This document shows, in pieces, positions 12,421 to 24,224 of a stretch of 64,000 bases of DNA. Positions within the stretch are counted from its first letter, which is position 1. Each line of letters begins with the position of its first letter. The notes under the pieces are model-generated. The model was given only the letters and a program-made list of their open reading frames with translations, did no database searches and was not told where the DNA came from. The DNA comes from Ailurus styani (lineage: Eukaryota > Chordata > Mammalia > Carnivora > Ailuridae), in NCBI GenBank assembly GCA_002007465.1, contig LNAC01000347.1:1441440-1505439 (forward strand), in the 5' to 3' direction. The translations under genes were made by a program, and so were the position numbers.

Positions 12421-13163
12421 GAGAATGTAGGATTCATAGCACAGGTGAAGAATGCAAGACTGCCAGTGGGACCAACCAATGTAGCTCCCCAACCTGTGCT
12501 CTGCTCACTAAGACATTCTTCCTGGCATAGGGCTGAATCATGCTGGAGTTCCTTGTTCTTATTTTCAGAATGACACCCTTTGGGCTAGAGGTGGCCTTAT
12601 ACAGAAATAGGAACATCTCAAATGAAGCAATAGAAAGCAGAAAGGATGCATGAAGTTGCTTGTCAATTTTTTTTCAGACAGAATTGACAGTTCAATATTT
12701 TTCCTTATTGTGACTCCCAGTCTTTTCAACTGGGAGACTGCCCCACTTTCAATGTCAAAAAACTTAGGAAATTGTCACAATAGTAATCATTTCTTAATAA
12801 TCTATTGATATTGGAAAACTACATATTGACATAAAGCTACTACCTATTCAGCAAGTCTTTTAATCACCATACAGCTATGTAAATTTTTAAAAAGCTGGTA
12901 ATCTATGTGTCAAATACTATTTTTCCAGTCTACACAATGCTTGGTGAGCATGTGAATCCTCAAATTCTTTGAAATAATTTTGATAATAATAATTCAACTT
13001 ATAGTAACTTGGCCATAGCTCAGACCCACAAGCCAGGGTCCTGGTCTCAACTGTTGCTTTTGGGAAAGGCAATCTCACATATAAAAGATAATAGTACTTC
13101 CTTGACTTTCAAAGAATGGAAGTGAAATTCATTTTTATTTCAGAGGAGAATTAGTTTCACATT
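12421..13163. other. Intronic stretch with no recognised gene
   Basis: Unique-looking sequence between an old LINE and a recent SINE. Nothing recognised. Confidence 0.5.
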
Positions 13164-13177
13164 GTCCTAGGCATTTC

Positions 13178-13383
13178 TTTTTTTTTTTTAAAGATTTTAT
13201 TTATTTATTTGACACAGAGAGAGAGATTACAAGTAGGCAGAGAGGCAGGCAGAGAGACAGGGAGAGGAGGAAGCAGGCTCCCTGCTGAGCAGAGAGCCTG
13301 ATGCGGGCCTCGATCCCAGGACGCTGAGATCATGACCTGAGCCGAAAGCAGAGGCTTTAACCCACTGAGCCACCCAGGCGCCC
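13178..13383 (-). mobile_element. Carnivore SINE, antisense, 14-bp perfect target-site duplication
   Basis: T-rich start, TTTATTTATTTGACACAGAG, the mustelid-type GATTACAAGTAGGCAGAGAG, and TGAGCCACCCAGGCGCCC. GTCCTAGGCATTTC at 13164-13177 recurs perfectly at 13384-13397. Confidence 0.97.
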
Positions 13384-13397
13384 GTCCTAGGCATTTC

Positions 13398-15700
13398 ATA
13401 TAAGAGTTTGGCCAGGGGTAGGACTATAGAGAAAAGGTATGAGTGGACAGGTGATAAAATGGGACAGAGTTTAGGGACTGAAGAGGAGTGTCATGACTGA
13501 ATAGCTAGAAAGTGGTTTCTGGTATTTAAATGAGTCTTCTTCCACCTATTCTACTTGCTCCTCTTCCTCTACATGTTCCTCCTCTTCTTCCTTCTTCTCC
13601 CTCTTTTACAAACAATGCTACATATTTTCTACCAATATAGGCCAATCCTGGAGTGAGATGGGGATTATAGATGGTTTATGAAGTTGTCTTTCATAGGGAC
13701 GACAAAGGACCATCAATTGCAGGTAGAAAGGACGGTCCTTCTTGGTGCTGTAGTACCTCTTATATAGGTTAAAAGTGTTTTCTTTCCAGTTGGTCATGTG
13801 CACATAGGGACATTTATACATTGGGCATACATAAATTGTGAGTGACCTTCCCTCAATATATGAGAAAACAAAACAAGGATCTATAATCCACAGATGGAGA
13901 GCTCAGGATGGGAATAGCAGACACAACAGACAAATGTAAGTGAGTTGTTTCAACTGTTGAAGTATCAAGGAAGGAATGTTTAGAGGAGGAAAAATTCTCT
14001 CCAGCTTAGTTTCATTGGCTGGGGCCCAGCAAATTAGATGAACATAAGACAGATTAATGAGAGAAAAACAAACAGAAGTGTACTAACATGTACATCACCC
14101 ATATACACGAAGAACTCAGTGATGAGTAACTCAAAAGAGTGGTTAGAACTTGAGCTTATATAGCATGTTAGCAAAGAAAACTAATTGTGTGGAAAAGTAG
14201 CAAGACAAAATAAAGGGACTTTGAGCTTCTAGGGGTTGCAGATCATGGGAAGAGGGTAAATACATAGAGAAATTAATGGTAGGCAAGGGTTACCTAGATA
14301 AGTTTATTATGTCGATTCCTCTGGTATCATCTCTGGGCCAAAAGGGGTCTAGAGTCTCAGATGAACTTCAGTCCTTCCTGGGAGGGAGAGGAGAGGATGC
14401 ATCTTCACAGATTTATCTCCTATCTTTAGGCAAAGAGGGGGAATGCAGAGAGCTTTTCTTATTTCTGCTACTTCTCAATTGTCTTCAGCTCAGTATAACC
14501 AATATGCCAAAGTGGCATTTTGAGGGGAGGCATATGCTGCTACCTTTCAAAAGTCTCCTAGTAACCACTGTCAGACTTAGATTCTCCCCCATCCTTACTT
14601 CACTTCTGTGATTGTCATGAGGGAGAATTACAATTGATTCCTATAAATTTGACCCTGGGGCATTTAACATTTTTAAGCACCATCTATATCTCCTAAGAGA
14701 CTTCATTTTGATCCAAATTAGTATCAAGTTTATTAAGTTGAATTTTTATTCTTAGAGATTGATAATCTATGTATGATGCCTCCCTGTATGTAGGACGTGG
14801 AAGATAATTTCAGCTCAAAAGTATCCGTGATTTATAAGTATTCTCTGCCCATTACAGAACGCATGTAATTTTCTGACATTGCTAGTGATTGGATTTGGGG
14901 CCAACTCAGGCAAAACTGTGAGGTAGGCAAAGATTTTCTGTGACATTTGCCTTCTTACTTCCTCTTTCTATTTTAAGCATCTATCCTGGCCTCATTTCCA
15001 GTTGTTACTTAGGTATTTACACTTTAATAGAAAGTTGCTGGGGAGGGGGGAGCCTTCGAGGCCCAACTAGATGATTCTTTCCCTGTGGACTTTTAGATGG
15101 AAATGGTGCCCTGTAGGAGAGGCATTTTCTGGAGAAGGGCAGCCAGGAATTTGTGTTGTGGGCAGTGCAAACTTGTCACATGGGGTTCAGAGCACTAGCT
15201 CTGAGACAGGGTCTCCTCTTGTGTCTTCAAACTGTTCTTGACCCTGCATCCCCCCGTGGCTACTGCAGTATTTTTCTTCTCTCTTCTTAGTTGAACATCT
15301 TCAGAGTGAAGTCTACCCTCACTGACTCCTTCTTATGTCTCACTCCATCTTTGCCTCCTCATTGTTGCTTCTTCCCCCATTGCTTCATGGAAATTGCACC
15401 AGTGAACATCAGCAATTATAAGTTGACCAGATATTTTCTTCCTATCTATGTGATCCCTGCTGGATTTAACTCTGAGTCTGTTCCCTGATTCTTAAAATCC
15501 CATATTCCTTTGGTTTCTTGGCAAGGTGATATGCTCCCCTGGTTCTGCAACCCCTCCGTTCTAGAGGAACTAGTGGACCCAGGGTTCAGGGTAGGGATGG
15601 AGAAACATAATATCCAGCAACGTTCCCCATTTCTTGATATGGACAATTGAATTTTCTCAATTCTTATATCAAATACTATGCAAAAAAATATTCGAGCCCC
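13398..15700. other. Intronic stretch with no recognised gene
   Basis: A CT-rich patch lies at about 13545-13606. Open frames of up to 111 codons (14276-14611 plus) have no recognised family. No exon or RNA gene seen. Confidence 0.5.
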
Positions 15701-15749
15701 CTTCTGACCTGATTGCTGGTCCGGATCCTGGCAAAATAGAAATTTTGGA

Positions 15750-16500
15750 ACCACCACTGCCCAGGCATTGTCTCCTCCTCACATTCTCCATCTCATCAGT
15801 CTTCTTCTACCCGTACCTCTAATGTTAGTGATCACTAGAGTTTTGTCAATAAACACCTTCTTTTCCTCTTTTTCCCCCATCCCGACCTGATCAATGCCCT
15901 GGCTTTTGACAAGGGTCCCAAATTTCTACTTCTATTCTAGGCTCACCTCCCGTCCAGAGATGAATCTCCAAGCACCGATCAGATTATCTCCATTCTACCT
16001 AATTTAGAATGCCTTACCTTCCACCCTCCACCTCATATCCAGTCTCCCAAATTAGTACTCATTCTTGGACTCCTTGCCCTTTGAGTGGCTTTCTTTATAC
16101 AGTCCCAAAGACTTGCTAAATCTATTTCCTTAATAGCTGTTCAATTCATACTCTTCCATTTTCTCACTACTGCCTTGGTGTGAGCCTTTATCTGAGCAAG
16201 AGCAGTAAGTACTGTTCTCCCTTTTACTACTTTAAACCTCTATAATTTTAGTGTTTGCACAAGGAGGAAGTGCTCTTTCTGAAAGGCAAATCTGATCTGC
16301 AAACGTCGGTATAAACCTGCTAACCGGCTTCCCTTTATTTTACAGAATAAAATCTTGGTTCATTAACATAGCATCTGATGTGCTTTGTGATCTAACCACC
16401 TACACAAGACTCTGGCTTCCCCTTCAGGCACCACATCCCTTCACAGTACAACCTTTGGACAGTATGTTTTTCTGGATCATTCTCTTAGTTTCATGACTGT
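15750..16500 (+). mobile_element. Possible ancient LINE remnant (L2/L3-type)
   Basis: 'ttccctttattttacagaataaaatcttggttcattaacatagcatctgatgtgctttgtgatc' and 'ctggcttccccttcaggcac' resemble the mammalian-wide CR1-clade LINE phrase about shortened service costs of reading ('cctt..agaataaaatccaaact..gcatacaagaccctttgtgatctg'). Diverged; ends approximate. Confidence 0.45.
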
Positions 16501-17644
16501 GTCTTATCTACCAATCTAGAAAACAGACTCTATGCTAAAAGGAATTGAGGTGTGAACTCCCTTTCTGTAGGTGTGGATGGACTGAAGCGCATGTCAGGGA
16601 AGGATAAGGAAGGGCAGAGCAGGTATCATCTGGTTACTCCTCATCTGGTTACTACTGCCTCTCATCAACATTGGCCCGACTAGCCTGACTCTGAGGTACG
16701 AAAAACTTCAGAGTTGGCCCAGGCACCCTCCAAACTAGGACCATCAGAGCAGAGATGTGAATAGCCCCCCATTCCTCAGAAACAGCAGTGCATCTTAACT
16801 TGTAGACACTTCTCTTTATGTTTATTGCCAGATAAGCTTTCCAGGATTTAAAACAAAGGTGGATCTTTTGGGGTAGTACAGGGATATGTTGACGCTGTCA
16901 TCCGATTGATATCTGAAGAGGAAAAGGTTATGAGATTCTTCAGTACTTCATCAACCAGGCCTATTGTCACATGTTAAGTAGTAGTTCACCACTGGCCTCC
17001 CCAGGAGAGAGGAGACAGTAGACTTTGGTTTCCTTTGGAATTTATAAAGTAAGTGTGTGGCTTTGGTGGTTTATTGCATGTTGTATGCTGCATTGGTTTG
17101 AAAGATAAAAAATAATAGTAATATTAAAACTATCTCCCCTCTTTCTTCTGGCTTGGATTTATATTGAATAATCTGGATTTTTGTTTGTTTGTTCTTATCC
17201 TCATTTTAATTTTTGAGACTTCTCAGGGAACATTCTCTGTTAATTAGAGCCCTCAAATAATCAGAATCTTAACTGTCAAGATAAAAAAAAAAACTTATTG
17301 TGACAGGTGTAGTAAAAACATATCACAAATAAAATGGTTCTTGACTCCATCCTCATTGTCCCTTCTAATGCAGGCAAATTACCAGGAATGCTCACCTCTG
17401 TGAAGTTAGACAATGAAAATGGGTCAAAATGGTTATTCAGAAGCGACACTGTGATTCCTAATCAACTAAATAATCTGCAGGCTCAATGTCCGTATTACTA
17501 AGACTGCAAGGGGAGAAATATACATTTTTAGAAAAACTTCCAACAATATTTTCATGAGCCCTCCATCTGTGTTTATGTAACACTTTATACAAATGTTTAT
17601 GTAGTGCTATATACCTACTTTTATTGCAGCACACATTATATGCC

Positions 17645-17790
17645 ATGATAGTACTTTGTCTATTTGTCTGTCTCCCCTTGAATTTTAGTGCTTTGAAGTT
17701 AGGGGGCCATTTCTCTTTGTGTCCTCATCAGCTAGCACAAATTCCACAAGAATCATAGTAACTATTTAATTGATACCTATTTAAGCAAAG
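17645..17790 (+). repeat. L2-type LINE 3' tail
   Basis: 'tctgtctccccttgaattttagtgctttgaagtt' and 'ctcatcagctagcacaaattcc' followed by an AT-rich end resemble the familiar L2 3' end. Diverged. Confidence 0.4.
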
Positions 17791-19525
17791 GCAGCTCCAA
17801 GAAAAAAAAAATACAAACTTTTAATAATTCTGTGTCCAGAGAAAATTTGCTACAGTTGAATTCTCTATTCTTTATTGGGGTTTTAGAAGATAAAATATAT
17901 AGCCATTACCTTGCTAATTACATTATCTGAAACATGGAAATCTGACACAAGTTTTGAATCTCATCAAGAAAAAATGGTGGAAATTCATTTTCTTTCTTAC
18001 TATATAAGTATATATATAATATACTCAATTTTGCCTTTGTCTGCCAAGCCTAAAATACTTACAGGAAAGGTTTTCTGACCTCTATTCTATAAAATACGTT
18101 ATAAGTTTAAGAAAAAATTAGTCTTGTAAAAGTTTTCCTCATGTATCCTTCTAACACTAGCATGGATATTGAAATCTTGAATTCTGCTTCTCATCTACAT
18201 TTCTGTCTGACCCTTCTTTTGTACCCTCTCTGACTTCGCAGAGGGCTGAATGCATAATGAATACTTAGTAAAAAGTGGTTAATTGATTTATTTCTCTAGC
18301 TGCTCAGTTTTAGGAAAATACATTGCCTTATCCCATTAGAATTTTAATTAATGGAATCCTAAACATGCAATGTAAACACAGATATTTATAATAAGGATTA
18401 GTTTAAATGACTGGGCTGGACTATGAGGGCTATGCTCAGAAATAAACACTGGAATCTTCAGAGGAACTTAACTTTCTGCCAAACATCAGAAGTTGGTGAA
18501 ATCCGTGAAGGACTAGAGGTAATAACTCAGACAGCCTAGAAGAGTCGTCTGAATTAACACATCTAAATGGGTGGGTTTTTGCTTACTTCTAATTTAATCA
18601 TTTCAAATGCAGAATTACCAGTGATATCAACCATACAAATATTTTTTAAAGTCTAAAATCAGGTCTACATAGCAAAAGAATTGCATTGGGTAAAATAAAA
18701 CCCAGAGTTAATGCCTTTGGTTAGTTCAGGTTAGCATTTTAGTGAAACTTCTCTTTTTCCCTTTTGGTTCCAGGGAAGTCCTTGTTAATTTTCACTCTTT
18801 AAAAGAGGGCATTTTCCACTGCCTGGATAAGGCGGATTGTATTGTAAATCCTGCCTAAATTTAGTTTGAATAAACCAGTCAAGAATTTAACCTCTGTTTG
18901 ACAAACTAATTGGCTGGGGGTTTAAAACCATCAGTTATGTAATAAAACTGTATGCAATCAATTAGGGTGAACTGATTATGTTCAGGCGGCTTCATTTCTG
19001 AAGAATCTTGTTAGCGAGGGAGCTCTCCGAGTTCCTTGCCTAACCCTTAGGAAGCAAGTCAGCCTTCTGTATAAGCATGAGGTTTTCGATTCCCCGCCAA
19101 TTTCACAGGGCTTTCAGGTAATGGGCTGCATTTTACCGAAGGGAGCAATGTTCAGTGCATGCGATAGAATGGTTCTGGCATATTATCGTTTCCTTAGTGA
19201 GTCACAAATGAGCTATTAATGTCTGGTTCCCTCTCTGGATGCCCCAGCAGAGGGGCTGGGTGCAGGAAATTAGGAGTCTGAGGTGGGGGCAAAGGCAGTC
19301 CCTCATGGGCTGGCTGTCCTCTGACACCAGAAAGTTGCAGATCTGATCCAGAGCCAGCAATCCAGAGTTAGAGAATAAGAACCCTGCTGTGATCCTTAAT
19401 AATGAGTTGGACACTGGGAATCTGGACAAGAGAGAATGTTCAGAGAAAGAAGGGTGGGAAGGAGATGGGGTCTGGTGACACTTTTCAGCAGAGGGGAGAA
19501 TTAAGTTTTAGCTATCGGTGACATT
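17791..19525. other. Intronic stretch; 18.8-19.2 kb repeat-poor and possibly conserved
   Basis: No gene found. From about 18800 to 19200 there are no recognised repeats, and the base composition and absence of repeat decay are of the type often seen in conserved non-coding elements (for example CTGGGGGTTTAAAACCATCA near 18914). This is an impression, not a measured conservation. Confidence 0.35.
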
Positions 19526-19540
19526 AAAATGTTCTTCCAG

Positions 19541-19716
19541 GAGTACCTGGGTGGCTCAGTTGGTTGTGTGTCCAACTCTTAATTTTGGCTCAGGTAGTGA
19601 TCTTAGCATTGTGGGATCGAGCCCCTTGTGGGGCTCTGTACTCAGCATGGAGTCTGCCCCTCTCTCTCCCCTGCCACCTTTCTCTAAAATAAATTAATAA
19701 ATAAAATCTTTTTTTA
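19541..19716 (+). mobile_element. Carnivore SINE, older diverged subtype
   Basis: GAGTACCTGGGTGGCTCAG head, GTGTCCAACTCTTAATTTTG, GGGATCGAGCCCC, and an AATAAATTAATAAATAAAATC tail. The body is 'older' (CCAACTCTTAATTTTGGC), shared with copies at 28.3 and 29.9 kb. Confidence 0.93.
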
Positions 19717-20074
19717 ATGTGCTCTCCATTTATCAAAAATGTTTTGATATTTTAAACTACCATTCATAGTTTTCATTCCATTTGCATTCTAGAACTGCTT
19801 TTTCCAGAATCTTGCAATTAAAGGGTTTTGTTTGGTTATCTCAATTTGTGTTATATTTTAGTTTCTAATATGCACTAGTTTCTCAGAATGCTAGGTAATT
19901 TCATTGTTTGAATTAAAGCACAGCTTCCTATGAGTGAGTACCTGATAATTATCAAACCAAGACCAACTTCTCTTAAAACATCTTGGCTAATATTTCCTAT
20001 GTGGATCTTGAGGTTGATTACTCATGCAGTTAGTTATAATTGTGTGTATATGTATATGTATGTATATGCCTCAT

Positions 20075-20160
20075 GAGGACAGAAGGGAAATCTGTCCTAT
20101 CTGTGACTACTCCTAGGATAATAGCTCTTAGCAAATATTTGTTGAACTAATGAATGTGGT
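20075..20160 (+). repeat. L2-type LINE 3' tail
   Basis: 'catgaggacagaagggaaatctgtcctatctgtga' then 'atagctcttagcaaatatttgttgaactaatgaatg' is the standard L2 3' end ending in a TGAATG-type repeat. Confidence 0.65.
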
Positions 20161-20499
20161 TCTGGTCCTTATAGCAGCCCCAACAGCACGGAGGCCATCT
20201 TTATGGTTACGATAGACAGGAAAAGAATAAAACAAGTAGTTCAGGAGAATTACAGCTCTCCTGACAAATTACATAGTACAATTTTAGAAGATCTTAGAGT
20301 TTGAATGCAACATTGTGTTATGGTTTCCAATGTTTGATATCAGAAGTACATCTACAAAACACTTTTGGGAAAATAATGCTGTTTCCTAATTGGAGATCTA
20401 GTTGCTTTATATTCAGTATATTCATACTACCTTATAACAGTTGATGAATATACTTTTTAATAAAGTCATTCTAGCATTCTTAGATGGAAACCGTCCACC

Positions 20500-21120
20500 T
20501 GGAGTACCAAGTGCTGGAGAGGATTTGGAGCAAATGGAACTCTCACACACTGTTGGTAGGAGCAAAATTACAGGGATACTCTGGAAAACAGATTGGCAGT
20601 TTTTTATAAAGTTGTACCTTTACTTAACATATTCCCTAGCAATCCTACTTCTGGTCACTTGCCCTAGAGAAATGAAAGTTTATGTTCACACTAAATCCTA
20701 GAGACAAATGTTCAGAACAGTTTGATTTGTGGTGGTCAAAAGCTGGAAACAACCCAATGTCCTCCAATAGTGTTATGGATAAACAGGCCATGGTCTATCC
20801 CTTCTGTGGACTCCTACTCCGAAGTAAAAAGGAGCAAACTATTGATAATATATTGATACTAATACACGTAAGATAAATAATTCTCAAAGACCTGTGGGAG
20901 TAAGAGACGCCATATGAAAAGGCTACATATTGTATGATTTCAATTATATGATCTTCTGGAAAAGAGAAAATTATAAAGCCAATGAAAAGGTCAGTCAGCC
21001 ATTGCCAGAGGTCTGAGTATGGTGAGAATACTACTACAAAGGTATAGCCCAAGGCGTTTGAGGGCATAAGGAATTGTTTTGTATCTTAATTGTGGATACA
21101 TTATTGAACTCTGTGTCAAT
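20500..21120 (+). mobile_element. L1 3' end remnant (L1M-type), sense
   Basis: The order 'gtgctggagaggatttggagcaaatggaac', 'cacactgttggtaggag', 'ggaaaacagattggcag', 'cctagagaaatgaaagtttatgttcac', 'ggaaacaacccaatgtcc', 'ctacatattgtatgatttcaat' is the L1 ORF2 end plus 3' UTR of an old mammalian subfamily. Frames are interrupted, so it is inactive. Confidence 0.85.
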
Positions 21121-21349
21121 GAGCACCAGAAGAAAAAAAGCCACCATATGATAATTTAAAAAGTAAAATGAGAAAATCTCTCAGCCCAAAAGATTTAGGT
21201 CATTGTTTAACCAACTGAGACTTACTTACAGTAAGATGGTAACTTCTCAGGCACAACACAACTGGAGACTGTGGGTTTTGAAAGCCGTGTGGACTGGTTT
21301 TCTGAGAGATAGAAAGGTAGAAAGTCAGCTATAATTTTTTTAATTTTTA

Positions 21350-21536
21350 ATTTTTAAAATTTTTTAAAGATTGTATTTACTTGAGAGAGAGAGAGATCAT
21401 GAGCAAGGGGGAGATATAGATGGAGAAGCAGACTCCCCACTGAGCAGGGAGTCTGCTGTGGGACTTGATCCCAGGACTCTGGGATCATGACCTGAGCCAA
21501 GGCAGACGTTTAACTGACTGAGCCACCCAGGTGCCC
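21350..21536 (-). mobile_element. Carnivore SINE, antisense
   Basis: TTAAAGATTGTATTTACTTGAGAG, CTTGATCCCAGGACTCTGGG and TGAGCCACCCAGGTGCCC; no clear target-site duplication at the left end because of the A/T-rich flank. Confidence 0.93.
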
Positions 21537-21544
21537 TATAAATA

Positions 21545-21655
21545 ATTTTTAAAATTATTTTTTAAATTAAACTCTGTGCCCAGCATGGGGCTTGAACTCA
21601 TAACCTTGAGATAGACAGTTGCATGCTCTACCAACTGAGCCATTCAGGTGGCCCA
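21545..21655 (-). mobile_element. Truncated older tRNA-derived SINE, antisense, abutting the previous copy
   Basis: CAGCATGGGGCTTGAACTCA, ACCTTGAGAT, TCTACCAACTGAGCC and ATTCAGGTGGCCC are the tRNA-derived head of an older carnivore SINE. The TC-rich body and A tail are absent from this copy. Confidence 0.8.
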
Positions 21656-22924
21656 AGAAAAATTTTTTCAAGAAGGTATAAAATACTATTGTCAAAAAGG
21701 AAACTGTCCTATAATTATTCAAAATTTGAAGCAGAGTTGTGGAATCTTGTTTGAACCCATCACTTTGTTGCCCAGTTATGTAGATTTCCCCCTCTGGTGT
21801 TTATTCTGGCATTAATTAATATAACAGAATTTGAAAGAAAGATTAGAAATGTGTTATGTTAGACATAGCCTTGCTTTAAGGGACATGCATATTGATATGC
21901 CAGGAAAACTTGGGCAATTTTCTCACTGCTGAGATTTTCTTTTTTTTCACCCAGTCTGGAGTCCAATGGAAACCACGTATTTATTTAATGATTGATGTTC
22001 GTGCTCCTTTAGAACCATGGGAATTACCATCCTAGATCACATCATTAGTCTGCCTAGTCTAACATCTTGCTTCTGGCTTAGGTAATTATCTGATGGTTTT
22101 GAGGGACATTTAAATCTTCCTTATAAAGCATTGACCATTGTTTCAAATAGTGTTGATTCTCATTGCTGAGATGTAGGTGAGAAAGCTGGGCTAAAGAGAA
22201 ACAATATAATACAACTAAGTGCTTTTGTATTTTTAAAAGCTAACTTTATTTTGACCATTTGATGATACTGCTGAGATCCCAAATAACAGGAATGTTGTGA
22301 TACACTTGATCTAATTCTCAAGCATTTGATTTTCTGCTCTACCATGAGGCTGGAAAAACTACTAGATACAAATTCTGTCTCATCTAATGGATTTTATATA
22401 TTCAAAGTCCTATATTTATAAGAGGAAAAGCAAATAAGCCGCTCTGTATTTGTAATATGACTGTTCAATGCTTTATGTGCAATGGTCTCAGAACATCTTC
22501 CCAAACTCTTCCCAAGAGTTATCAAACTGATAAGTCTTTAGTTACTTTTTGCCATTTTCTCTCTGATATATTGATTCCTTAAGAATGAAACAGTTTAATT
22601 GGCTAATATAATTTGATCCTTTTCTGCCTTCCTATCTCCTAGGTAGATGTTAAATGTATAGGCATCGTTTTAGTGCTAGCAGCAACTTATTTAGCATCTA
22701 CAGCTTCTTAATGAAGAATTTTTTTTTTTAAGTGAGTGCCAGGCAAGAGAAACTCTTCTGCAAACACCCCTGCATTGGAATATAGGCATTCTACTCAATG
22801 AGAATATTTGTTGTTGTTTAGAAGCAGAGTTCTAGCTGAGATTAAGAACTTGGTAAGAAGGCAGCTATGTTACATAAGCAGTAAGTAACCTAAGGACCAG
22901 GTATATAGAGAATCTTTCTACAGT

Positions 22925-23150
22925 AGTGACTTCTCAACTGAGATAACTTTGCCCTCCAGGGGACGTTTGGCAAATCTGGAGACATCTTTGGTTGTGACGA
23001 TGGGAGTCTGGAGGAAGGGTACTTACTGGCATTCAGTGGGCAGGGAACAGGGATGTTGCTAAATGTCCTATAGTGTGCAAGACACACTCTACACAGAGAA
23101 TTGACCCAGTCCAATATGTCAATAGTGCCAAGGATGAGTAACCCCACTCC
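22925..23150 (+). mobile_element. MER20-like hAT DNA transposon remnant, nearly complete
   Basis: GTGACTTCTCAACTGAGAT, CCTCCAGGGGACGTTTGGCA, GGAGACATCTTTGGTTGTGA, GGGATGTTGCTAAATGTCC, CCAATATGTCAATAGTGCC and the terminal GATGAGTAACCCC match MER20 as I recall it over about 220 bases. Confidence 0.85.
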
Positions 23151-23687
23151 ATAAAATGAAAAAATGTGTTTTTAGCATTGAGCACATTGCCCTGAATATG
23201 GTAGGTGCAGAATATGCATTGAGGTGATTTTCACAAGGGACTTCTCAAATCAGACTCAAGGCATAGAGGGAGAGTATTTATTATTGTAATCAAGCAAATT
23301 GCAAAGCACTGTTAATCTAACACAAACATCATAATATGCATTACAATTATTTTGCAGCATGTTTGATTAGGCACACATGGAACACAGCTCATTAAGAGGA
23401 CTATTACCAGTATCATATTTTAACCTGTGCAAGTAAGCATTGTTTTCCTCTCTTCTCCATTATAGTTAGTTTGCAAGGGTCAGTCATTAGTTTTTCCTCA
23501 TCTCTTCCTATCAAGGGCACACAGTTTCTGGGGTCCACATGCTACTAACTGGGGTTCCCTGGCTCCCAGGATGGTTCTCCAGGGCTGCAGTTCTCGGTTT
23601 TGCTTCTAATCTTCTAGGTTGCTAATCCTCAGTGTAGCTGTTTGATCTTTAAACTTGAAGGATTTTGGAGCAGAAAATCCTGTTGAT

Positions 23688-23712
23688 TTCTCTCTCTCTC
23701 TCTCTCTCTTTC
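23688..23712 (+). repeat. (TC)n microsatellite
   Basis: About 12 TC units ending TTTCTGAC. Confidence 0.9.
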
Positions 23713-24010
23713 TGACTTCTGGATCTTGAAAATAAACTCTTTATAAGGAAATAGTCAATAGTTGGATGTCTCGACCAGAAAATGATTTAAATAAATAATT
23801 AGCTGTCCAGGGGAGAGTGCATAGAGGACAGGATGGGGTATCTCAGTCCTTAGTTTGGGACTAAACAAAACTACTTTCAGGACATTTGGGCAGATTTTTG
23901 TTTAGTCAAGGGGTGTTCATGAATCTTGCTGTGCTGCTCCTGAGAGCCAGCCTTCTAAAATTTTCCACCTCATTGCCTCCTTTCCCGGAGATCAATAATG
24001 CATCTATGGG

Positions 24011-24207
24011 GGGGCACCTGGGTGGCTCAGTGGGTTAAGCCTCTGCCTTCAGCTCAGGTCGTGATTTCAGGGTCCTGAGATCGAGCCCCGCATCGGGCTT
24101 TCTGCTCAGTGAAGAGCCTGCTTCCCCCTGTCTCTCTGCCTGCTTCCGCACCTACTTTGTGATCTCTCTCTCTCTCTGTCAAACAAATAAAGAATCTTTT
24201 AAAAAAT
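24011..24207 (+). mobile_element. Carnivore SINE, 17-bp target-site duplication with one change
   Basis: GGGGCACCTGGGTGGCTCAG head, GAGATCGAGCCCCGC, tail CAAATAAAGAATCTTTTAAA. AATAATGCATCTATGGG (23994-24010) recurs as AATAATGTATCTATGGG (24208-24224). Confidence 0.95.
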
Positions 24208-24224
24208 AATAATGTATCTATGGG

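Noticed and set aside
11172..12616. Cluster of minus-strand open frames as a multi-exon gene
   Set aside because: They are antisense shadows of an ancient LINE remnant; frames do not chain with splice sites and no protein family is recognised.
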